Positions 10,257 to 19,063 of a stretch of DNA of 47,056 nucleotides are shown one piece after another. Origin of the DNA: Aurantiochytrium sp. KH105 (taxonomy: Eukaryota; Sar; Bigyra; Thraustochytrida; Thraustochytriidae); the NCBI GenBank assembly GCA_003116975.1, contig BGKB01000267.1, positions 1 to 47,056 on the forward strand, in the 5' to 3' direction. Below the pieces are notes generated by a model that saw only the letters and a list, made by a program, of their open reading frames with translations, made no database searches and had not been told where the DNA came from. Made by a program: the position numbers and the translations under genes. How positions within the stretch are numbered: position 1 is the first letter of the stretch; each line of letters starts with the position of its first letter.

Positions 10257-12520
10257 CGAGCGGCGGAATCGAGAGCGGATCGCCGCGTCGCGTTCGTCTC
10301 GGAGCCAGTAGTGGGGCCAAAGCAAGCAAGGCAAAAGGCACCAGCACTCGCACGCGGCGGCCGGGTCGCAAGCGGTGTCGACCTTTCACTTTGGCTCCGG
10401 GCACGGGGTGCCAGCCAGCCACCACCAGCCTTTCCGCCAGCCAGCCAGCCAGCCAGACACGACACTGCGTTGTTGTCTTACGTGAGTTGTCGAGGGCGCC
10501 GGCGAAAGCTACGGCCAGCAAAGCAGCCAACACGCAGGCGCGATGCATTCATTCAAGCCAATCCGCCCCTCCCCCCCTCCTCGCTTGTCCTTTTTGCGTC
10601 GACCGACGCCGCCCGTGGAAGAGAGATCAGGCGTCTCGCGAGCCTTGGCTCAACCCGGCTGGCTTGACGATGGACCACGACGAGTTCACCACCCACGTCT
10701 CGCGCCAGATCTGGCGGCTCGCCGCTCCATCGCCGTGGCGACCAACTCGTCAAGCGCGGGGAAGAAGCGGGGCCCCCGCTTTCCCCGCACCTGGCGCGAT
10801 TGTGCCGAGGTGCGGGCCACACCTGGCCGCCTCGACGCGTCAGTCAGCCAACAGAGCGCCCGCCTGCCCAGCCGAGAGTAACGCGGAGGCCTGCGGCTTC
10901 CGGGCTCGTCTTGACCCGGGCGCAGCTTCTCCTGCCTTCCTCCGACCGAGGCCTGGCGTTGATGGAGGCCCTGGCGGCACCTGCACGCAGTTAGTGCAGC
11001 ACGGGAAGGATGATCTGTTGGGGCGCGAGGTGAGTTCTTGCCAACCAGGGCTGTGCTTCTCGCACTCGACGCGGGGCCGAAGCCAAGTACGGCAGTCGCA
11101 GTCGCAAGCGGTCGTGTAGCCAGAAACGCAGAAGACTTCGGCTCGGGATGCACGGACGCATCGCGAGATGCATTTTTAAAAATAATGAAATGCATGCATT
11201 CATGCAAGAACTCCAGTCGTTCGTCCCGACGTGTTCCAAGACGGAACAGAAAGGTTGAAGCGAAGCCATAGCCCAAGCCTCAGCCGGAGCTTTTCCTTTT
11301 CTTTCTCTCTCTCTCTCTCTCCCCCTATAAGGCTGCATCGGAGGCCAACGCGAGACTTCTCCACACCTTTTCGCGCGTTGGTATAAACGACCGCCTGAAA
11401 TGAGAGCGAAGTAGAAAAGAAATAAATAAAAATGGGCACGTGGCACGTCTCGGGAGTGGGCAGTTGCCCTGCAGCATGCAATGCCTCCAAGAATCGGTGA
11501 GACCACAAGACGAGCAGGAAAGCACGCGAACCGGAAGAGCACGCCGGATTTGCTCCGGCAATAGCATGAAAACCCCGCGATCGCTCTCACGTGCGTTCCC
11601 GGATATCATCTTTCGAGCGCGAGACCACCCAGGAAGGGCCTGGTTGGCTCGCGGACGTGGGCTACTTGCCAGATTCCGAAGAACGATGCGACGCGACGCG
11701 ACGCGACGTCAAGCCAGCCAGCAGCCCCAAGTTCTTGGCGCGCAAGAGCTGAGCCGAGCAGGCTCATACGCCGATACAAGGGCGAGCTCGAGTTCTTCCT
11801 TCTCTTCTCGGGACAGCGAGCCACAGCGACGTGCGAATAAACGACAAAAGGAAAGTGAGGAATTTTCGAACAAACGATCGTACGAACGAACGAAGGAGCG
11901 AACGCTGCTGCTGCTGCTGCTGCTTTGCTGTCATTTCTTGCGGCAAATTTACCTTAATTGCACAAAATTCTGCGGCGTTATCGTAAAGTACGAACCTCAA
12001 CAGGACAGACGCCGCGCTCTTCCGAGCTGCTATGATCCACCAGTACCTTTCCCGCTCCGCCCCTTCGAGCTCGCTGTACCTGCCGTTCGCGGCGCAACTC
12101 ACTGCGCGCCGCCTTATCTCCTTATCTTCCTCCGTCCAAGAGCCTCCTCCGTGCAGCGCTCCGAGCTCCGCGCCTCGGACATGCTGGCCCTCCACGTGTG
12201 GTGCCAGACATTGTCATGTGGGGACGGGAGGGGGCGCCTCCACTACAGAAAGCGACGTGGCCCCGTCTCCTACAGTATCCTACACGTCTTTGGAGGCTGT
12301 GGAGGGCAGGCCGCCCCGCCACTGCAGCCCCGGATTCTCTGCAGGAGCCTCCCGGACCCGCGCTGCTGGCCGCCGCTTTGCGCTCCGCATACCCGCAGCG
12401 CGCAGCTGTGGTGTTAACCCCCGCGACCGATGCCAGCCGCGCTCAAAAACCTCTGCGCGGCCTCGAGCTCTGCGCGGCTCCGCTTGGCCGCAGCAGAGCG
12501 CGGCTTGGCGCGGAGGCGAG

Positions 12521-12556
12521 GCGATGCGATGAGATGCGATGCGATGCGATGCGATG
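12521..12556. repeat. (GCGAT)n pentamer array
   Basis: About seven GCGAT units with one GAGAT variant. Confidence 0.75.
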
Positions 12557-14135
12557 GATGAATGAACGAATGAAGGAGCTACAGCGCCATCCATCGCCGC
12601 CGCGCGTTGCTGCTGCCGGAGACTCGCGCGAGAGGGCGGGCGAGGGCAGACCAGGGCCCGGACTGACGCCGCGCGTTCGGCCGGGAGGGAGCGAGGTGCG
12701 GCGGAGAGAGGCCCTGCTTGGGCTCGTCGCGACGCGACGAGGCGGGCGGGAATGATGTGCGTCGAGCAGAGTCTGACCAGGCTACCGGACGGTCGACTGA
12801 GCGGAGAAGACGCAAAAGCGGCGCGTGGACACCGACGAGCGGGCCAGCAAACAAGCGTCCGCTGCGCCACTAGCAGGGACGAAGCTCGGCGAGGTCCGCA
12901 GCGCAATGCAATCCAATGCAGTGCGATGCAATGCGATGCAATGTCGTGCGCAGTGCAGAGCAATTCAATGGAAAGTGCCGAGTCAGGCCGGCAACAGGTT
13001 CGAGGAAAATGATCAAGCGTGTGGCCAGTGCAAAGGTGAATCTTTATTTGCGATCAAAGGATAAGTAGTAGCCTAGGCATGGACGCTTAGACTGGAAAGA
13101 TATGAGGTGAAAGGAATCGCTTGGGTCCCATGTTGAGTGAAAAATCGTCCCACGCCTTCTCATGTCATTCAAACAAAGCTCGTCTCGTCTGGAAAGAGTT
13201 TACTTTGTCCGGGTAGTAGATCGCATTGCATCTTGGCTGCGAGACGCGACGGCGGCCAGCACAGACAGGCACAGGCACGAGCCATCGTATCACTAGATTC
13301 AATCGCGAGTTGGGACGAATCGTGGGGATGACCTCCACTGCCGCATCGACACTATCGTTGGGCACATTAGCCGCTTGGCATGGCGGCGATTCTACCTCTT
13401 CCTTTTGTCCGCGTGAGCAGCTCGACACGGCGGTGCTTCCTTTCAAGCCCTTCCTTTGCGCGCACCGCAAGATTCGAGACATGCGCAAGATTCACGCGCG
13501 GCGCGGCGGGACCGGCGCCACAGATTCGTCCCGGATGCGCATCTTCGCGCGCTGCGACGGTCACCTTTGGCCGAGGATGGTCGAGTCGGTCCGAAGACCA
13601 GGACCAGAACGAGTGGCTGCTGCAGCTGGTGGGGCCTGCAGTCGGCGCAGCCCTCCCGGTCCTCTCTTTCTGCAAAACCATCCAAAGAGGCCCGCATGGC
13701 CTGTCCCGTCTTGTCCTGTTTTCTTGCCCGGCCTGGCCTACGAGTAGCCCGGCCCATCTTGGGCGTCCCTGTCATCAGTGATGGCCTGCGTTTGATACTT
13801 GGTTGGTTGATCGAAAACACAATTGAACTTGTCGCCACGTTTCCGGAATCGTCCCGTTTCCGAAAAGAAAGTATACGCGTCTGCAGACGCGCGGAAGCGA
13901 AGCGTCCCCGACTGTGGCTCGCTTGACCGGGGGGCAAAGCACGCTCCAGCACTTGAACGCGCGCGGCGCGGGGAAGACGGCGCGCGCACGGCACGGTTCA
14001 GGAACGAATCTCCCGGAATGTTTCGTGCGCGCCCGTTCCACATGGCGATGCATCTTGGGTTGCAATATCTTTTGTGTGTTTTTCTTTCCTTCTCTCCCTC
14101 GTTCACTGTCGGCCAATGAACCAGATATGACAACA

Positions 14136-14290
14136 AGTCACAGTGCTGCATCTAGTCATGTATGAACAGAGAGATCATTGCACAAGCCACAGCGCTGCAT
14201 CTACCTAGCAACAGAGTGATCACTGGACGAGTCACAGCGCTGCATCTACTACATCTATTTCAACCTATGAACAGGGAGACTGCAGCATGT
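14136..14290. repeat. Three imperfect copies of a 45-49-bp tandem repeat
   Basis: The 19-mer AGTCACAGCGCTGCATCTA recurs at 14136, 14185 and 14230 with one mismatch each in the first two copies. Each copy is followed by a GAACAGAG-like segment. It lies just 3' of the NCA2-like gene on the opposite side from its start. Confidence 0.75.
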
Positions 14291-14478
14291 CGTCACCAGG
14301 TCCTGCAACCCGTTCGCAAAGGCACTGGCTTACTTCTTGCTTGCGATAAAAAACAACAACAAAAATTGTGTTCTTTCTGCAAACACTGTCGACTACACCT
14401 CCTTCACCCCAGATTGCCCAATGACAAGACCAAAATAGATGTTATTCTACAAGAAAAAAAGAACACCAGCGTCCTACG

Positions 14479-16650
14479 CTACAACAAAAACCGCGCAAGC
14501 TTGGCTCGGAGCGAAAAGGGAGAGGCCACTGCCGCCGAAGCCAAGCACTCGTACGAGCGATGCATACGGTGGATCGTGTTGAGCTTTTGCGCAATGGAAA
14601 GCTGGTCCGAAAGGAGCTCACCCACGTCCTCTGCAAGACGTCTCCGCTCGTGACGATCAAAGTATGCCTGGTTAGAAAACAGCAAATTCTCCAGCAAATG
14701 GACCTGCAGCACCAACCTTCCCAGCGCTACATCCTTGAGCGTGTTCTGGTCCTCCAAATGCAAGTTGAGCGTCTGCTCAACGTCACGCAGCCGCGCCCGC
14801 GTTTCTGCATACACGAATCGTCGCGATCGCTTTGTTCCACGCAAAGCAAAGAGCACCTGGGATCCAAACTGCTGCACGGAAGCCGCAAGTACCAGACTTG
14901 GCATGAGGGCTAGCACTTGCAAATTGAACTGGTTCTCGCGCATCAGCTCATCCAAAGTTGACATGATGCCCAAGAGTTCCTTTTTCAGATGCTGCATTTG
15001 GATCAAGAGCATGCGCACAAGATCGCCCGAGACCAAACTCGCAAACGGCTTTTTCAGCTCCGTCTCGTAGCGCAGACTCAGCACAGACACGTCGAGCTCG
15101 CGGACAATGCGAGCACGTTCCGAGGCCGCCAACGACGGGTCCGAGTCACGAACATAGTCTTCCAGCATTCGACCCAGACTTGCCTGGGCGTCCGCCATAG
15201 CCTCTGCGTCCGAGACCTGCAGCATGCGGTCAAAAATTAGCTCATCCACTAATGTCGCTGTCGGCTTGACCACGTGCTCCACAAAGAATTCGTGCATCGA
15301 GTCAGCCACCCGACCCGCGCTTGCAAGCGTTGCGTCCCAGCGCGACACCGCAAAGGCACCAACACCCAGTGCCAATGCAGACACAGCCATCACCTCCGGC
15401 CAGTACTTGATGTGCCGTGGCACTTGCTTCAGACCGTCGAGGCGCTGCCCAAAGACTTGCTCCCGGGCATCAAAGGCGCTGCAAAAGACGGGCCAGAAAC
15501 GGGCCACGCCTCCGCTCGCCTCAAAGGTCGTCGAACCCGCCACAGACGAAGCACTCTCTTGCACCTCGAGTGCGCTTGCAATCTCATACATGCTTGCGCG
15601 AGTAAGATGGGCTACTCCACGCTGCGAACGAAGATCCTCAAACTGGAGAGCAAGCTCCTTGAGTCGTCCTAGCTGGCCCAGCTGCTTGAGTGAAAGATCA
15701 TCGAGATACCGAATCGACCTTGACAACCCACGCCACTTGCGCGGCCGCTGCCACATGAGCACGATTTGCACTCGCATAGGGCTATCCTCGAGATCTTCCC
15801 AAAATGCCAAATGGCCAGATAGCTCTTCGAGCTGCTTGAGGAGTTCAACAACAACAAAGTTGACAAGCTCCAGCACCACACGAGCAGACACAAAGGCCTC
15901 GAGACTTCCCAGACTCGCAGGTAGGTGGTCGATGCCCGCGCACAGCGGCAAAAGTTCTTCACAGACGTATCGCACATCAGAAACGTGCGATCGCCCCCAC
16001 GAGGAGGCGTCGAGGACTTCGATGGCGTCCAAAAGCGCAATCCCCACGCGACGCTCGGCCTCGCCTTCAAGAAGGGCTACTTCTTGCATGACAGTATCGA
16101 CATTGTATAACGCACGGAGCTGCGCATCGCCCGTATTAGTTCCTACCGTAAGTTCTCCAAGCGTCGCCGCATGCATGTTGAACGAGCTGGCGCCCCGAAT
16201 CAAGAGCCGCGACTTGCTTGGGCTCTCCGACAGCGGCATCATCTGTTGCGACCCTCGCTCGGGCAATTCGAGTGGCGGCATGCCTCCATGCGAGTCCTCG
16301 CCTCCAATGCTATACCCTCTGTCATCCTGCACGGTGCGCGTGAGTGGCGCAAAGCGCGCGTGAAGACGCTCTCGATTGTATCCTCCCTCGCGAGCCGCAT
16401 CTTCACGTTTACCGCGATCATTGCTCGACTTGGCTGCGTGTACGTCACGTGGAGTTTGCTCTTGATCTTGCCGCCCGCGTCGCCGACTTCGTGCCTGCTC
16501 GTCTTGCTGCGCCTGCCCTTGCTGCTCTTGCTGCTGCTCGTCACCGTCAGACTCATCGTCATCTGTTGCGGCGTCGAGGTCTTTCTGAGCACTGCAGCGT
16601 CGTGCGAGCGGGCCCAGCGACGGGCTCGCAGTAGCTGCGTGCGAATCCAT
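14479..16650 (-). CDS. NCA2-like mitochondrial membrane protein
   Basis: A 723-aa protein whose C-terminal third resembles yeast Nca2, a mitochondrial protein affecting expression of mitochondrial ATP synthase subunits. The recognisable block is at about residues 515-600: a basic ExxLxxPFxxLVSGDLxRxLLIQxQxLK stretch, then MSTLDELMRENQxNLQxLALMPxL, the family core. Hydrophobic segments near 417-440 and 575-600 could be membrane spans. The N-terminal ~140 residues are low complexity (Asp/Glu/Gln, then Arg) and look disordered, with no clean presequence. The middle is helical and Leu-rich. An AGC-trinucleotide-rich tract on the coding strand begins 91 bp upstream of the start. Fungal Nca2 proteins are of similar size. 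The exact biochemical role is unknown even in yeast. Confidence 0.78.
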   Translation of the reverse strand: MDSHAATASPSLGPLARRCSAQKDLDAATDDDESDGDEQQQEQQGQAQQDEQARSRRRGRQDQEQTPRDVHAAKSSNDRGKREDAAREGGYNRERLHARFAPLTRTVQDDRGYSIGGEDSHGGMPPLELPERGSQQMMPLSESPSKSRLLIRGASSFNMHAATLGELTVGTNTGDAQLRALYNVDTVMQEVALLEGEAERRVGIALLDAIEVLDASSWGRSHVSDVRYVCEELLPLCAGIDHLPASLGSLEAFVSARVVLELVNFVVVELLKQLEELSGHLAFWEDLEDSPMRVQIVLMWQRPRKWRGLSRSIRYLDDLSLKQLGQLGRLKELALQFEDLRSQRGVAHLTRASMYEIASALEVQESASSVAGSTTFEASGGVARFWPVFCSAFDAREQVFGQRLDGLKQVPRHIKYWPEVMAVSALALGVGAFAVSRWDATLASAGRVADSMHEFFVEHVVKPTATLVDELIFDRMLQVSDAEAMADAQASLGRMLEDYVRDSDPSLAASERARIVRELDVSVLSLRYETELKKPFASLVSGDLVRMLLIQMQHLKKELLGIMSTLDELMRENQFNLQVLALMPSLVLAASVQQFGSQVLFALRGTKRSRRFVYAETRARLRDVEQTLNLHLEDQNTLKDVALGRLVLQVHLLENLLFSNQAYFDRHERRRLAEDVGELLSDQLSIAQKLNTIHRMHRSYECLASAAVASPFSLRAKLARFLL

Positions 16651-17665
16651 CGCTTGCTGCCGCGCCCAGTCCTCGAGCCTCCGCGCACAATTAGAGAATG
16701 TTAGGCAACGTAAACGATTTACGAGGATCTCCTGCTGATCACCTCAGCTGCTGCAGCTGCTGTTACAGCTGCTGCTGCTGCTGAGAAGACAAGTCGTCCC
16801 ATCAGCGAGCACTCGTAAGACCAGCGAGAGCTGCAGGTGTTTACGGTCAATGTAAGAAAGATAAAGCAAGGCAATGCGCAGATGATGTCGAGAGGACACA
16901 AGCACGTCCGACGTCCTCTATCGTCCTGTTGGGGGAAGCGAGAGAATCGATCGATCAATCAAAAGATAGGTGTCTTCCTTTTGAGTGAAAAATCGTCATG
17001 AACGCTGCAAGACAAGCTTCTTCTTTTTCTCTAAAGAAACATCTACTCACCTTAAAAAAGATGTCTTGTTACAAGCGTCTTGAACACCTGTCCTACCCAG
17101 CAGAGGAACGAGATTCCACGCACTGACAGTGAAATTGACAGTCAGTCTGTTTTTTTTACAAAATGTGACCATTCGCAGACGCGATAGTGCAGAGCAGACA
17201 TGTGCTGGGACGAATGAAGGATATGAATAATTCACTTGAATCTACTCACATGCTGCAAGTGCGCAAGTTTCGTATATACCTCCTATCCTACATACGCATG
17301 CATTTCAATCTCGCTCGATCTTGGCGCTTGCTTTTCCTCAAAATGACATTGCTCTTTCTTGTAAAGCCAAGTGCGACACGATTCACAAATTCTTAGTTAC
17401 ATCAATAAAGCTCCTCCAGCAATTCACGCGACGAGCGACGTCCAAGGGAACGTAATCATTGCGCTGCAGCTGCTTCTTCTTCTCCACCATGTTGAGACTA
17501 GATAAAGGCAGGATCACTTCATTGTGTCTTTGACAGGAACAAGCACGCAACACGGACTCCTCCATCGTTCATTCATTTCTTCATCATACCGCGGAGTGAG
17601 CGACGACAAGGAGCGACCTAGCGCGCGGAGAGAAAAGCAGCCGCGGGCACAAGGGGCAAGAGAAG
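16651..17665. other. Divergent spacer between the NCA2-like and dehydroquinase genes
   Basis: This AT-richer 1-kb region should hold both promoters. An AGC-rich tract lies at 16741-16786. The 17-mer TTGAGTGAAAAATCGTC at 16981-16997 is an exact copy of 13133-13149. A short inverted repeat ACTGAC/GTCAGT near 17125-17150 precedes a run of eight T, which could suit a Pol III terminator, but no Pol III gene was recognised. A weak 60-codon minus-strand frame is listed separately. Confidence 0.5.
17383..17565 (-). CDS. Possible 60-aa small protein, unrecognised
   Basis: An open frame with mixed, non-repetitive composition: a Cys pair near residues 9-11, a Lys triplet near 29, and a C-terminal Trp-Arg-Ser-Phe segment. 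It would be divergent from the dehydroquinase gene, 101 bp away. I know no family for it. Chance is a real alternative because this spacer is AT-richer and short frames are common. Confidence 0.22.
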   Translation of the reverse strand: MEESVLRACSCQRHNEVILPLSSLNMVEKKKQLQRNDYVPLDVARRVNCWRSFIDVTKNL

Positions 17666-18334
17666 ATGCTGTGCGCTAGCGTTAGCGAGCGTACCGCGGA
17701 GGCGTGCGGCAAAATTCTCGATGGCCTTCGCGAGGGGGAGATGACCGAGCTGCGTGCTGATCTCATGAGCGTGCGTGGCGGCGGCGAGGTGGACGACGCG
17801 GCCATGGCCGAGCTGTGCGCGCGCAAGGTGACCAAGGTGCTCACGTGCCGCGATCTCAAGGTCCCCGGATTTACTGATGAGCGCAAAGACTTGCTCACCT
17901 CCCTTATGGACGGCGGCGGTGTGCAAATGGTCGACCTCGAGATCGAGGCGCCGCAAGAATACCGCGAGGCCATTATCGCCTCCGCGAAAAGCAATGGTGT
18001 TAAGGTCGTTGTCTCTTACCACAATTACGAAGAGACGCCAGCTGATGCGCAGCTGCAAGAGATTATTGAAACCTGCAAAACCTACGGTGCAGACATTGCC
18101 AAGGTCGCGGTCGCATGCAAGTCGCGCCAGGACGCGGCTCGTGTGCTAGCGCTTTACAACACGGAGTTTCCTACGGTTGCGTTGGGCATGGGAGCACCCG
18201 GTAAAATTACTCGCATGGCAGCCTTGCAACTTGGTGCGCCCTTCACGTTTGTGGCGCTCTCCCCCGAGACTGCCACCGCGCCAGGTCAGCTCACGCTCGA
18301 TCAAATGCGTCAGATTGCCGACATTACCGCATAA
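17666..18334 (+). CDS. Type I 3-dehydroquinate dehydratase, monofunctional
   Basis: Converts 3-dehydroquinate to 3-dehydroshikimate by a Schiff-base mechanism, the third shikimate step, or acts in quinate catabolism. At 222 aa it is the length of bacterial AroD. Visible family residues are Glu28 and Arg30 in TELRADL (substrate binding), Arg62, His119 in SYHNYEETP (general acid/base) and Lys146 in DIAKVAV (Schiff base). His and Lys are 27 apart, as in the Salmonella enzyme. Arg183 and TAPGQ at 204-208 match the C-terminal substrate-binding loop. There is no transit peptide, so a cytosolic location is likely. In fungi and many protists this activity is part of the pentafunctional AROM protein and in plants it is fused to shikimate dehydrogenase. 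A free-standing enzyme is therefore notable and could be a bacterial acquisition. It converges with the gene ending at 19064. Confidence 0.93.
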   Translation: MLCASVSERTAEACGKILDGLREGEMTELRADLMSVRGGGEVDDAAMAELCARKVTKVLTCRDLKVPGFTDERKDLLTSLMDGGGVQMVDLEIEAPQEYREAIIASAKSNGVKVVVSYHNYEETPADAQLQEIIETCKTYGADIAKVAVACKSRQDAARVLALYNTEFPTVALGMGAPGKITRMAALQLGAPFTFVALSPETATAPGQLTLDQMRQIADITA

Positions 18335-19063
18335 TTTCTCTTTTTATAAAAGACCGTAGTAACTGGATTGATGATACACATTTAACTGCCAACGGGTAAA
18401 AAGAAAAGTCCATCCCATGAAGGAAAAAGAAAGCAAAAGGGGCACGACAATTTTCTCCGAATGGACTGCTGTGTCGCGCGAAGAGCCCATTCGATCAATG
18501 GCTTGTCCACGGCACGATGCGTCCAGAAAGAAGAACCGATACAAAAAGAGATTTTGAAATCTGGTCGCGCATCGCAAACTGCCCATTACATCAATGTCGA
18601 TAAGTTGAAGGGGAAAGAGAAGTCGACCAGACAAAAATGGCGCAACTCGACCGACTACTTTTCACGGGTATGCATGCGTGCTGGCCCCTTTTCTACATAT
18701 AACTTTTCCACAATGCTCACCTTCCATCCTTTGAGCTGTGCGTCATTTGTTGCGTTCCGAATTTTTTTCCTTTCTTCTTGGAGTAATGAGGGGGTGCAGG
18801 GCAAAAGTACGCCCTTGAGGACTGCTAAGTTGCAAAGGACGTACTCTGCATTGCACCCCCTCATTACTCCAAGAAGAGAGGAAAAAGGAAAATGAAGATA
18901 ACAAGTCATGCAAAACAAAAACTTGCTTTCGGTTCGTGGGTTCTATTGTTGACATCAATTCGGAAAGTGGGCCTCTGACCAAGGCGAGCAGCAACTGGTT
19001 ACCCCTACGCTCGTGCTATGCTCAACGAAGACCGGCCCCGTTTTGGCAAGGAACCAAGACAAC
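18335..19063. other. Convergent 3' spacer
   Basis: Both flanking genes end here. No coding frame is credible. Its main content is the large inverted repeat at 18764-18886. Confidence 0.6.
18764..18886. repeat. Large inverted repeat, possible MITE or stem-loop
   Basis: A perfect 25-bp arm at 18774-18798 (core GGAGTAATGAGGGGGTGCA) is repeated in reverse complement at 18852-18876. Pairing continues outward with one mismatch to 18764/18886, giving arms of about 35 bp. It partly resumes inward at AGTAC (18807-18811 against 18840-18845). The centre is about 50 bp. The terminal-inverted-repeat layout and short length suit a miniature non-autonomous element. A stem-loop acting in 3'-end formation for the two convergent genes is the alternative. 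No clear target-site duplication is visible. Confidence 0.7.

Larger units (their letters stand above)
3984..14478. other. 10.5-kb gene-free, repeat-rich region
   Basis: No reading frame here has the composition of a real protein. The long frames translate to Arg/Ala/Ser/Pro low complexity or microsatellite peptides. The region holds many short tandem repeats: GA at 4600-4616, GATC at 5448-5481, GAAA at 5680-5708, TTGC at 8501-8548, CATC at 8950-8993, GCAGC at 9100-9155, GCATT at 10184-10256, CT at 11304-11321, GCGAT at 12521-12556 and TGCAA-like units at 12903-12970. GC content is high to about 13 kb and falls after that. It lies 5' of the AP2 gene and 3' of the NCA2-like gene. It may contain regulatory DNA, a long 5' leader or a non-coding RNA, but nothing in the sequence shows which. 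Confidence 0.6.

Noticed and set aside
9665..11119. 484-codon plus-strand frame
   Set aside because: Reads through the GCATT array and (CCAG)n tracts, with no domain-like segment and erratic composition.
11168..11195. ATGCATTT/AAATGCAT inverted repeat with 12-nt spacer
   Set aside because: Only 8 bp in an AT-rich island, which is expected by chance at this scale.
15224..16363. 379-codon plus-strand frame opposite the NCA2-like gene
   Set aside because: Ser/Arg-rich shadow of the NCA2-like coding strand.
17100..17160. Possible small RNA gene ending in T8
   Set aside because: The hairpin is only 6 bp and I found no tRNA-type or U6-type internal or upstream elements.
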